From Sipunculus nudus (Eukaryota > Annelida > Sipuncula > Golfingiida > Sipunculidae): a stretch of DNA of 64,000 bases. The stretch is from NCBI GenBank assembly GCA_026874595.1, contig CM049307.1, forward strand, positions 55,757,870-55,821,869. Direction: 5' to 3'. Shown here piece by piece: positions 50,855-60,956 of the stretch; position 1 is the first letter of the stretch, and every line of letters begins with the position of its first letter. The translations under genes were made by a program, and so were the position numbers. The notes beneath the pieces are model-generated. The model was not told where the DNA came from. It was given only the letters and a program-made list of their open reading frames with translations, and ran no database searches.

Positions 50855-51193
50855 GGCCAAAATAAAAAAAAAAGTATGGTTCTCAAGCACTTTTTTTCAC
50901 AAAATCAATGCGGGCGGGCTCTTTTTTTATTTTAAATTTTTTGGTATGTTTCGATAAAAATGTCAAATGATAAGGGAAAAGCATGAAAATAACAGTTTTA
51001 TTTTGCTAAATAAGTAAAATCACTACAAAATAAAGGAAATTGTATGAATTTATTTTCTTGAAAGAAATGTCAGAGCGGCAGCAGCTCAAAATTGGAAAGT
51101 TTTTATTGAAAATCAAAATAAAAATTTTTGATGCGGGGGTTTAAAATTGATGCGGGCGGTGCCTGAGAACCATGCCTTTAATTTTTTTTGGCC
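50855..51193. mobile_element. Harbinger-like MITE, copy A
   Basis: A 339-bp element starting GGCCAAAATAAA and ending TTTTTTGGCC. Its inverted ends extend about 35 bp, including GTATGGTTCTCAAGCA against TGCCTGAGAACCATGC. TAA flanks both sides (50852-50854 and 51194-51196), as for PIF/Harbinger TWA target duplications. A second copy lies at 62284-62621 with the same flanking trinucleotide. Confidence 0.85.
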
Positions 51194-51311
51194 TAAATCC
51201 TGTTTGGTGGACTTTAGATATTCTACCCAGGACACCAGTCAGTCATTATATCATTACAAGATTAATAAAAATATAAAATCAAAATTCATTTATTGAATTT
51301 ATACTTTCAAA

Positions 51312-51948
51312 ATCAAAGGTATTGATTCATAAGATGCAAGAATGTAAGACCACAGTTGTGATAGTTTGTCGATCAGTCACTAGATGGCAGCACTGGTTGC
51401 TGGCTGAGTATCTGCAGGCTGCCACATCAAAGACTTTTCCAGTGTGAGCGGTATCATATCATGCTAATTATGTGGTTATTCCTCCTCATCAGCAGTGCTG
51501 TGTGGTGCAGATATTCAACCCAGCCCTTGGGTGGCAGGTGCAGCAAAAACATAGTCAGAGGGGACTTTATGCTAGAAGAGACATGCAGGACTTTCTTGCT
51601 GGGCAGGGTTTTCCCTGTGTCATTTGTTCTACCTTGACACATGGCTTTAAATTACATAGGGAGCCTGGCTTTCTTTGATCCTCAGTGCAGCCCAGCAGTA
51701 ATTAATCAAAGAAATTAAAGGAACATGTAATCTTTTGTAAGGCAGTACAATAAGGCATTGAAGCTGCCCAGTCAGGCTGCAGCAGATACAGGCTGGCTTT
51801 GAAGCAGTAACTTTGTTGTTGCCAATAATATAATCTAGCGCATATTGGAATTATTAATGGTAATAACCCGCTGGAAATAGGGATTTTGTGTGTTGCCTTT
51901 TATGTTTTGAACAGGCTCATTAAAAGCTTTGTTGTGGAGACATCAAAG
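51312..51948 (+). promoter_or_regulatory. Five TCF-like cores in 640 bp
   Basis: Cores at 51312-51318, 51426-51432, 51673-51679 (CTTTGATCC), 51705-51711 and 51942-51948 (canonical CATCAAAGG), in both orientations. The last four sit in a GC-richer, non-coding island; the first is at its AT-rich edge. Candidate Wnt-responsive enhancer by motif content only. Confidence 0.4.
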
Positions 51949-52424
51949 GCTGAAATAGCTGATGTTCAAAAGAGTCCAAGTCACCTCGTTGTTTGTATGC
52001 CTCCATGTTGGGAGACTTTAATCTGGGGGGGACAGGGATGTCATTCCCTTGGTAGATTTGCATTTTTGCTGTCGGTTCTCTGGTGGAAAACTTGTGTAGT
52101 GCTCATTTTGCCTTGGGGCTCATCAAGTTTCACTCTTACTTTTGTTACTTGCTTGGCCTGGAGAAAGTAGCAGTATTTTCCTCTACTTTGAAAAGTTCTT
52201 TGCGAATGTATATCTGCAAGTCCTCCTTTTTGCGTCTTCTATGCTGATGATGGTATGCTATCACTCAACTAAGACTGCAGAACGTGGCCATCAGTAGTTG
52301 TGGATAGTGAACTTCACACAGCTGATATGGATTTTGTATTGAAAGTGTGAATGGCGTATAAGCACATGCCATGGACTAGTGCTGCCTGCCGATTGAGTGT
52401 ACATTTGGATTTTTCTGTACAATG

Positions 52425-52640
52425 TATATAATAGCCATATAGAACGCATCATTGATCCCTTTCATCTGTGACTTTCACTTTCTCTGAATGGAAATCTGCA
52501 TCCTGGACTTTTACATTGCTCTTCAGCAGTATATTTATAGCAATTTCCTTTAATTTAATTTTGTATGAATTTAGTTTAAGTATATTTTCCAGCCTCATGT
52601 TTTTAGCTTTAAAAATCATAGGCATTACAACAGTTATGTA
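52425..52640 (+). repeat. Diverged direct repeat, copy 1
   Basis: Shares CATTGATCCCT, a later CATCCT-TTTACATTG, TCTTCA-AGTATATT, and CATGTTTTTAGCTTTAAAAAT with 53475-53680 in the same order. Non-coding. Confidence 0.7.
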
Positions 52641-53474
52641 TGTGTAGTTTTGTTATTTTGGTTTAAAATTTGTTGTAATATATTATTCAGTTGAAGAAAA
52701 GTTATAAATTTTTTTTTGGGAAAGTCTTAATATAATTATCTCTCTCCCCCACACCCCTCCAGGGGAGACATGTTGTTTTCAGTGCATCTGTTTTTGCAAG
52801 TGTGTAAAAAGCCGTTCTAGTTTATAATACATAATAACTTTTATATATTAAATTTCATTTTCTGTATATTCAAGGAAAAAAATCAACTGGGGCCATTTTT
52901 GTCAATAATAATCTGTGTTTAGCCTCTGTGATAACTAATTTCAAGTTGTGTGGAGAAAAATCATGGTATAGATGATGAAAGATAGTAATGTCCTCAGCAG
53001 AACACTCTGAAACCTGGTTTGAGAAAAATATAAAATTGTTACTTAAAATTAAAATTCTTTAATGGTACCTATTACCTCTATTGAATAGCAGTGCCACTCT
53101 GTGGTAACAACTGTGTTTATATGTTATGTATTATAAGTAGTTAAATAAATTTACATGTGTAAGTGTAACTTAAAGTAAAGTATAAATAGACCTAAAAAGT
53201 AAACCATATATTTTAGTACTTTAATTAGATGTCAAATTTCCAGAAGGAACTATTATACTTGAAAGCATGTGCTTGTGAAAGCAAGACATGGGGGGAAATT
53301 CCATTGGTAAGCAGTTGCTATTAGTAATTGTTCTTCTGCTAATGTTATAGGCAGTAATTTATTATCCTGTATTGCACATGTATTCTGAGAAATGGTTACA
53401 CTTTTGTATACTTTTATTGTTACTTACAGTATTAAATCATAATGCTAAGTTTTATTTGGATTATATCGATACCT

Positions 53475-53680
53475 GTATTATAAAGCAGTATAAAGGGCCT
53501 CATTGATCCCTCTCAACTCTTAGAGGTGAATGGGATTCATCATCCTAGTCTTCTACATTGTTCTTCAATAGTATATTGAATTATTTTTAATTGAATTTCC
53601 ATGCATTTAATATTTGTATATTTTTCATGGCTTGCATGTTTTAGCTTTGAAAATTGAATTTTATAACAGTAAAAAAAAAT
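53475..53680 (+). repeat. Diverged direct repeat, copy 2
   Basis: Partner of 52425-52640, about 1.05 kb downstream, in the same orientation. The similarity is patchy over about 200 bp, so this is an old duplication or two copies of an unrecognised dispersed repeat. Confidence 0.7.
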
Positions 53681-53813
53681 GGTTTAAGTAACTCTGCTTT
53701 AAGTAACTTTGTTTAGGTTACTTTAAATCTAATAAATCTTGCGACTGCCATTGAGATTTTGTTTTGAAAAGTCAATAAAATGCAGGTTAGTATTGAGATG
53801 TAATCATCAGACT

Positions 53814-53871
53814 CTTTGATGCATGGCCTAGCCATTTAAAGCAAACAGCGGCGTCACTTTCAAGATCAAAG
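53814..53871 (+). promoter_or_regulatory. Pair of TCF-like cores
   Basis: CTCTTTGATG (core 53814-53820) and AGATCAAAGATG (core 53865-53871), 51 bp apart and inverted, at the edge of a GC-richer patch (53.8-54.0 kb). Confidence 0.3.
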
Positions 53872-54997
53872 ATGTGCAAATACAGAGCACAGATGAGTGG
53901 GAAGACAGGGAAATGTCATTGATAGGTCCTGCCCACAGATGAACTAGGCTGAGTTTCGCCTGATTGGACATTTGTTTGTTCAGTATTCGACCCGACCTGC
54001 CTCCAGCCAGCTTTCCGATATAATGGCTCACACTTCACTTAGATTTTATGATTTAAAGGTATATTATTCCTCATTATTTAATATTATAAACCTGAAAAAA
54101 TGTGTAAAACAGTGTTTTTCTAGCAGAAAATAAATATATGTTTATAATTTATAATAAAATGATAAAACCTGAAGTGGAAAAGTGTAATATGTATACTCGT
54201 GTTTATAATTTATTGGGCCAAAGGTGGGTTAGTAAATTGGTTTGTTCTTATATAGGTCAATCAATATACCTGCATATATTATAATCTTCAACAAAATCTA
54301 ATATTGATTTGCATACCCCCATCAGTTCTATCATATTTTGTTTATATATTTTTGAGCCAATAAAAAAACATAAGCTATAAGATAATGAACATAGGCATTC
54401 CAGTGTATGACCAATCACTTTGAAATGATCAGTGATATATTTATTATCCATTATGGTGATAAGGTAGCATATGTTTGTGATGATTGAGAACCAACCAAGC
54501 CCATTTGATAGAGGTGACCCCTCTCTTATCACTGAGAGCTGCCAGAGCCCGCCTGGCGAGTGTGCCAAGTGAGCGATTCCTTTGAAGTTTATTTAGTATG
54601 CGGACATGACAGTGGTCATAGCTGTCTTCATGAGTGAAGGCCAAAGTCTGCATGATCGGGAGTTTTTACTCTCGGGAGTGCCATTTTGCCAGTCAGTTGA
54701 GTCATGTGAGGAAAGCCCTTTAGAGGACTTGGCGAGGTAAACTTGGGTGATCATCCAGCCCGCAGGGAAACCAAAGGATCAGGGACCTGTCAGTAATGCA
54801 ATTTTCCTTTCAGCAGGGACCAGCCATGCAACTTAAACGAGGCAATCAAGTAGCAGTCATTTTAGCAAACCTTAGCTAGAGGGCAGCTCAGGCTGGCAAA
54901 CCAGGGAAAATTGTGGTCCGTCAAACCTGCACCATATTGTCTTATTAATTATGCATGTCATAGGAATGAAGGATTAATGCCAGGGCAGTAAGCAGGG

Positions 54998-55144
54998 CTT
55001 TGATGTGTTCAGCGCGGGGCCTTTGATCGTTCATGGGATCAACACACTTTGAAGTACACTGCATAAACAAAGGGCTAGACTCTATAGGCAGATTACCCTC
55101 GACTCTTTGATGAGCAGCGGTGGATAGCTGCTCCGCACTTTGAT
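54998..55144 (+). promoter_or_regulatory. Four same-orientation TCF-like cores just upstream of Axin exon 4
   Basis: CTTTGAT at 54998-55004 (GGCTTTGATG), 55021-55027 (GGCCTTTGATCG, canonical), 55105-55111 and 55138-55144. All four read in the same direction within 147 bp, and the last ends 153 bp before the exon at 55298. The surrounding 800 bp is GC-richer than the rest of the intron and non-coding. This is the densest cluster in the window and the best candidate for a Wnt-responsive element. Confidence 0.5.
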
Positions 55145-55297
55145 CACTTAAATTTTATTCAAGTTAATGCCATTAAAATGAGCCTGGTTTACTTTGGTTT
55201 GGATTAATGTCTTTGCTGAGACTGGCCTCAATTCGATTGCTGGTTATGCTATGTTGGGCCTGCCTCTGATCGGACTGTCTTTGACTGTTCATTCCAG

Positions 55298-55409
55298 TGA
55301 TGGTGTCCCAGCGTATGGTAGCAAGAAATGGAAGAAACAACAACAATCGCTCATGAAACGGAGCATGCAGAAAAATATAGACACCGCGTTGAACCACCCC
55401 TTTGTACCG
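55298..55409 (+). CDS. Axin: Axin coding exon preceding the GSK3-binding region
   Basis: The acceptor is TTCATTCCAG (ending 55297). The first T completes the Val codon (GT|T), and 37 codons follow (residues 375-411), ending in phase 0 at CCG|GTAAGT. The peptide starts DGVPAYGSKKWKKQQQ and ends HPFVP. It aligns with the vertebrate SVDGIPPYR...EMQESV...PHIPRTYRVP segment. The basic, Gln-rich middle is diverged while both ends are conserved. It is part of the disordered linker leading into the GSK3-binding helix; no catalytic function. A dense TCF-type cluster lies in the 300 bp upstream. Confidence 0.94.
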
Positions 55410-56620
55410 GTAAGTAGCTAGTTTCTCTTTTGACTTTTTCTGCCATACTATCATCCCCCCTTTCAGTTGAGGATGTCACTATTGTCTCTCAGCTGTGAGT
55501 GACCTGAAGGGTTTTGAGCAGATGGTCGTAGTCCCACTCGAGCTGGTGTGAGGTCATTATGGGATGTTAACCTCGCGCCCCCTTAATCCTCCCTAAATGG
55601 AAGATGTCAGTCACTGTCGGGGATTAGTGGGCGGGATGTCCTTTATAGTATCGTTTAGGGACAATATCATTACCAACTGACCATGAAAAATTATATTATA
55701 ATGCTAGTGCTCGTGGCATTTGCCAATTAACAGAGACTTAGCAATCTTGTTAATGGGTGAGTATCATTTTTGACTTTTTCTAATTGCAAGATCATTTTAA
55801 TTAATTTGAATTTTGAAAAAAAAAATCCATTTTTAAAAGGATTCTTTTATATAAATCAGTCATTTAATAAACTTAATTAGAGTTTTAAATATCACTTTGA
55901 ATTAATTGAAATACATGCTAATTTGGGACAAGTAAATGGATAGCTTAATTCTATGTATTATATGTATTTCCTGAATTGGGCTTTCATGACAAAAAAAACA
56001 AGTTCATCAGTTTTAAGGATTTATTATAAATGCAGATGTTTTGGTTTCAGTGCTATGTTGTGACTTTAATCTTATTGTTTCTTTAATGCCATTATACCAG
56101 CAAGACATCACCCATAAACACTGTACATAAGTGATGAAAAGCCAGGGCACAATATAATTGAGATAGATATTGACTTGATCAATCTTGAAATAATGTATCA
56201 TGTATCATTATAATCATTTTAGGTTGTCAGTCCTCTTGTACAAATTTTAAAATAGTGAAGTATTTAAGTAATTAGGTACTGCTGTTATTTTTATCACAAG
56301 GTTTATGCATATACTGTGGTGTGAAATTTATTGAAGAAATATAAATCCACTTACGACACATTCCAAATCCAGCTTGTGTAAGATTATGAGTTTTTATAAA
56401 AAGAGTATACTTCACACAGTATACAAGTGAGTTGAAAGTGATGTTGTACAAACCAGAACTGCTGTCACCTGGATGGATTTAACCCAAAATCATAATTTAC
56501 ATAATATCACCCAAAATTTAGTTCAAATATTAGCATGCCATCAGTGCTTAAAAAAAGCCCATTTTATTCTATGTTCTCTTTTTAAGGCATACATTGAAAA
56601 TGTACTTCATTTGTTTGCAG
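55410..56620 (+). other. Axin intron 4 (1.2 kb)
   Basis: GTAAGT to TTGTTTGCAG. A GC-richer first 270 bp is followed by AT-rich DNA. No repeats or genes were recognised. Confidence 0.85.
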
Positions 56621-56749
56621 CGCACTGATCGAGCTCCGAAAGATCGCAACATAGCCGAGACGGATCCCCCAAAGTTTGCGGAGATGTTGATAAAGAGGCT
56701 GGAGAAAGTGGTGGAGGACCAGCAGAGAACAGACAGGTTGAACGAAATG
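56621..56749 (+). CDS. Axin: Axin coding exon: GSK3-binding helix
   Basis: Exactly 43 codons (residues 412-454) between TTTGCAG|CGC and ATG|GTAGGC, with both boundaries in phase 0. Residues about 427-441, PPKFAEMLIKRLEKV, correspond to the GSK3-interaction helix of vertebrate Axin (PQKFAEELIHRLEAV). The helix packs into a hydrophobic groove on GSK3 and positions the kinase to phosphorylate beta-catenin and Axin itself. The hydrophobic face (F430, L434, L438) is kept. The preceding acidic/basic stretch RNIAETD aligns only loosely. The exon continues into a charged QQRTDRLNEM segment that resembles the coil following the helix in other Axins. Confidence 0.96.
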
Positions 56750-56959
56750 GTAGGCTACGTCACAACCCCTCTCTCCACACGTACCTTCACTCCCTCAAAC
56801 TCACCCACACATACACATTTAATGCAGGGGCAGTGGGGAACAGAATGATCATCTTCATAAAGGGGAACTGATGTAGACCTTGGTCTATAATAATATTATT
56901 TGCCACAAAAAATGAAAAATCCAAGTGCATTATAGAGCACCTAGAAATATAAGACAGTT

Positions 56960-57060
56960 GTTACCTCCACTGGGAAAACCATGTTTTCAACCATCTGTGT
57001 GTTTATCTGTTTGATTGTTAGCAGGGTTATGTAAAAATGATTCAGCTCATATCTACAAAA
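56960..57060 (+). repeat. Dispersed-repeat 5' segment leading into satellite
   Basis: TTACCTCCACTGGGAAAACC, then TGTTTTCA, TGTGTGTTTATCTGTTTG and TTAGCAGGGTTATGTAAAAA. This resembles a repeat family with a CCTCC-CC-GGAGG-like start that is common in marine invertebrate genomes (from memory, not searched). The satellite begins directly at its end. Confidence 0.5.
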
Positions 57061-57905
57061 TATTTTTGGGACAGACATGAACCATGGAAGGACTTTATAT
57101 TCACAAAACTCTTTGAGGGGCAGACATGATCCATGGAAGGACTTTATATCCACATAACTTTCTTGAGGGGCAGACATGATCCATGGAAGGACTTTATATC
57201 CACAAAACTTTCTTGAGTGGCAGACATGATCTATGGAAGGACTTTATATCCACAAAACTTTCTTGAGTGGCAGACATGATCCATGGAAGGACTTTATATC
57301 CACAAAACTTTCTTGACGGGCGAACATGATCCATTGAATAACTTCATCCACAAAATTTTCTTGAGGGGCAGACATGATCCATTGAAGGACTCTATCTACA
57401 AAACTTTCTTGAGGGGCAGACATGATCCATGGAAGGACTTTATATCCACAAAACATTCTTGTGGGGCAGACATGATCCATAGAAGGACTTTATATCCACT
57501 TAACTTTCTTGAGGGGCAGACATGATCCATGGAAGGACTTTATATCCACAAAACATTCTTGTGGGGCAGACATGATCCATGGAAGGACTTTATATCCACA
57601 AAACATTCTTGTGGGGCAGACATGATCCATGGAAGGACTTTATATCCACAAAACTTTCTTGAGTGGCAGACATGATCTATGGAAGGACTTTATATCCACA
57701 AAACTTTCTTGACGGGCGATCATGATCCATTGAATAACTTCATCCACAAAACTTTCTTGAGGGGCAGACATGATCCATTGAAGGACTCTATCTACAAAAC
57801 TTTCTTGAGGGGCAGACATGATCCATTGAAGGACTGTATCCACAAAACCTTTTTGAGGGGCAGACATGAGCTATGGAAGGACTATATCAACAAAACTTTT
57901 TTAAT
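57060..57905 (+). repeat. Minisatellite, 17 units of 48-50 bp, with higher-order period
   Basis: The anchor CAGACATGA (variants GCGAACATGA and CGATCATGA) recurs 17 times from 57072 to 57861, at intervals of 48, 49 or 50 bp. Each unit carries CCATGGAAGGACTTTATATC and ACAAAACTTTCTTGAGGGG. An atypical three-unit block (CGAACATGA, then ATTGAATAAC, then two 48-bp units) appears at 57321-57417 and again 396 bp later at 57717-57813, showing duplication of an eight-unit segment. Open frames across it on both strands are repeat artefacts. Confidence 0.95.
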
Positions 57906-59196
57906 GACAGCTTTGAGCCAGGGAAGGAATTGTTAAAGTTTTGTGCATCTCGAGAGAAAATGGCTGTTCCAACTGGGTCACTTGGCTTTCTACTGAATGC
58001 CCTATGGGTACTTTTATGGGTAGCTCAGTTTTAGTCTTTCAGTGTACAGTGAATACAAGATATCTCAGAATCAGAAGTGGTATTACCAGAAGGCAGGAAT
58101 TGAGTAAAAGGATGTTTACTTGACATTTATTTGCATAATTGTATGTAACAGAAGTTCTCAAGGATGGGTCACTTTACTATGGTTCCATAGCTGGTCATGG
58201 CTACCTCCTTGGGAAAGATGAGATCTAGTTTCTTACTGAAAAAGCACCATAGTTCAGCTAGGTTGTGACAGGGGCACTGTAGTTACTACCTGGCCGAAGT
58301 TTGTAAGATTTTCTGCCCTTAGTAAGATTTTATAGTGAAATCAAAAGGGTACCTATTGGTGTGCATTAACTTCCAGGTTTAATGAAAAAAATAGCTGTTG
58401 GAAAAATACCACGTTGAAAAATAAAATTAAAAAAAAAAAACTAAATTTGCTTTTAACTAGTTATACTGAATGGATAATGATTCATTATTATTTGCTTGAA
58501 TTACATTATCATTTGGCAGGTGATGCACGAAATCAGATAAGTTTCAAGGAAAACTTTATAAATTTCACAAAAAAGGTTAATACATTGAGAGTAAAATTGG
58601 CAATATTATGGAATTATTTTGACTCCCAAGTGTCATCTTCAGTGTGAACCTGTCACAAAGTGTGTTCATGAGAAAAATTAATATGTTAGTTATAGATGGT
58701 CAAATTGGGTAGGTCTGGTATGATCTGACAGACATCACCAACACCCATGTCTCCTGACATGGGGGCAGATTTTCAGCTCCGGCATTATGCTTTCAGCCCA
58801 TCAACTCTTCATATCACTTTTCCCAACTGTCCACCATATCTTAGGCAGGTCGAGGAGTTATCAAACTTTTCCCTTTTATGTATGCTATGTCATTAATTCC
58901 TATCAAGCGATTGATTGATCAGATTGTTCAAAGGCCCCAGGCGACTTGTTCATTCTGTGGTCCCAAACCTTGGGGAAGAACGTCAAAAGAAGAGGGCAGA
59001 GTGATTGCATTACCCAAGATTCAAGTCTTGATAGGTTTGGCTTGTTTGATTGTCATCTGCATGCCAAAACTGACACGTGAAATACGTCGCGTTTGAAAGG
59101 GGGATGAGGATCCTGAAGCCCCCTGTCAATTTGTCCTGCCACATTGGACTGTCTCTGCTGATGAAAAACTATTGCAGGGTAATGCTAGCCAGCCGT

Positions 59197-59319
59197 CTTT
59201 GATGCAGAGGGGCTTTATAAGCCTTTATGACATGTAGTATAATCATAACTGAAAGAACATCAAAGGGCATGCGATCAGGTGTTGACACGGATTGATTTTT
59301 CCATATCCCCACATCAAAG
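59197..59319 (+). promoter_or_regulatory. Three TCF-like cores in 123 bp
   Basis: CTTTGATG (core 59197-59203), CATCAAAGG (59258-59266) and CATCAAAGG (59312-59320). The last two are canonical and inverted relative to the first. They lie in a 1.3-kb GC-richer, non-coding island of intron 5. Confidence 0.45.
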
Positions 59320-60301
59320 GGCCAGCCTGTGTAGTCAGACCTCCAATTTAATTAGTAAATTGTCTGTGGCCATCGCTGGTCGTGCTGCTTGTGATCCCGT
59401 CACTTTGTGCCAGACAAAGTGAGGCCAAAACTTTTCCCAAGCGACCCGCTCCCCTGATTAGGTTTTGATAGAAGGGGCCCCGGCTTTGTCACAGCGCTGC
59501 CACAGAATAAGCAGCGCTGCAGATCAAACACACATCAGTGTCGCTCGCTGCAGCATTTCAAGGAAGACATGCAGCCGTGAGTTTATCAGCAGAAATTGCT
59601 GGCCTGACAGTTTGAATATTGATGGGGTTAAGACATTGCGGCACCTTTTCGTTCTCTGATACCTTCTCATGTGAAGTGAAGGCAGAAGGTGACATGATCA
59701 CTGCAACAGCCAGCTATTGACTCCCGAGCAGATCAGCAAATTTATATTTTATCTGCCAACACGGTACTGACAAGACAGCTTGATTATTGACAAGGGACCT
59801 GGATCAACGGGCCAGCATGGTGGCTGCCACGGTCATAGCCAGCACCAATCCTGTTAACTGTGAACTTCACTAGGGGATTGTTAAGTTAATACACTTGTGC
59901 TTTAACTATGGGAGTAAAGCTGCATTGATTTAGCAGCATACCAGACGCAGCCCAGGTGTTGTAAGCGGACGGAACTGGGAAAAGAAGGGGAAACACCATC
60001 ACTGCTGCCACCTCAAGATATGATGGACACTGTCGACTGTTTTGCGTGCATGATGGTTTGTTTTATCTCGTTATGTGATCCAGTGTTTTATTTTGTTTGT
60101 TTTTTTGTTAAAAACTTGGGTATCACTTGTTAGGCTTCATTTAACTTGCCGAAAGACTTGATTGATTGAAACTAGGATCCCTTCCCTGAAAGGCAATTGT
60201 TAAATATCCATTGTCAGCCATGTTCTTGCCCAATGCAAAACCAAATCACTCGTTCTTTCATCCACGCCAGATCTACTAATGTTGTAGAAACATCTCCGGT
60301 A

Positions 60302-60310
60302 GATCAAAGG
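60302..60310 (-). promoter_or_regulatory. Canonical TCF/LEF-type site
   Basis: GATCAAAGG (CCTTTGATC on the minus strand), 650 bp upstream of the last Axin exon in the window. Confidence 0.3.
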
Positions 60311-60956
60311 CATTACTTGCTTTAATCTGTCCAACAGAATAGCTACATATGATAATTGTATTGTGCATTTGTAAGCATAGAAAGAGATAAAACTGATCAA
60401 ATTTGTGTGTCGCTTTAGCCATCATATTCTATGCGGGTAGTTAAAAACTTCTGCTGCTTAAAGTATACATATGAAGTTGTCATAGGTTCTAGTGAGAAAG
60501 GTTTTGAATGTCCCCATCTGGGACAGAATTCTCTTAAGCTTAGACATAACTGGTGTTGGTTTGAAGTGTTATTTTCATAGAAATCCTCTTTATTTTCCCC
60601 TTTTTTAGGGTCACATTATATCTTTCCTTAGCAGATATAATTACAATTAAACCATTTACATGTATTATGTCATCAGACTTGGAAATTGAATTGACCAATC
60701 AGATCAAAAGAGATAAGCAGTGTACTGGAGTCTGGTATCGTATTTTCACTCATCAACTAATTTACAGTACTTTTGAAGTATTTTTTTTCACCAGATAAGG
60801 GGGGACATTTAAGTTGCAGAGTTCTACACATTTTTTTCCCCGAGTGCAGCTGGCTTTTGGAACTAAAGATGCAAGTTTTCAACTCCCACAGTGTATGACT
60901 GATGTAAGATAGTGATTATGTAATACGCATATTAATGTATATTTTTTCCCCCACAG

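Larger units (their letters stand above)
42552..55297 (+). other. Axin intron 3 (12.7 kb)
   Basis: Bounded by GTAAGT and TTCATTCCAG. AT-rich DNA alternates with GC-richer islands (about 44.6-45.5, 47.4-50.4, 51.3-52.2, 53.8-54.0 and 54.5-55.3 kb). It carries most of the TCF-type cores of the window, a 1.3-kb TIR element, a Harbinger-like MITE and a diverged direct duplication. No additional exon was recognised, and the residue at the exon 3/4 junction (Val of DSSVDG) is intact without one. Confidence 0.85.
56750..60956 (+). other. Axin intron 5 (4.2 kb)
   Basis: GTAGGC to TTTTCCCCCACAG. It holds a satellite array inside a dispersed-repeat copy (about 56960-57905) and a GC-richer island (about 58.7-60.05 kb) with three TCF-type cores and a further canonical site at 60302. 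No gene was recognised. Confidence 0.85.

Noticed and set aside
57244-57936. Repeated open frames on both strands (RGRHDP and CLPLKK type peptides)
   Set aside because: Satellite translation; unit lengths of 48-50 bp do not keep one frame, so there is no selected protein repeat.
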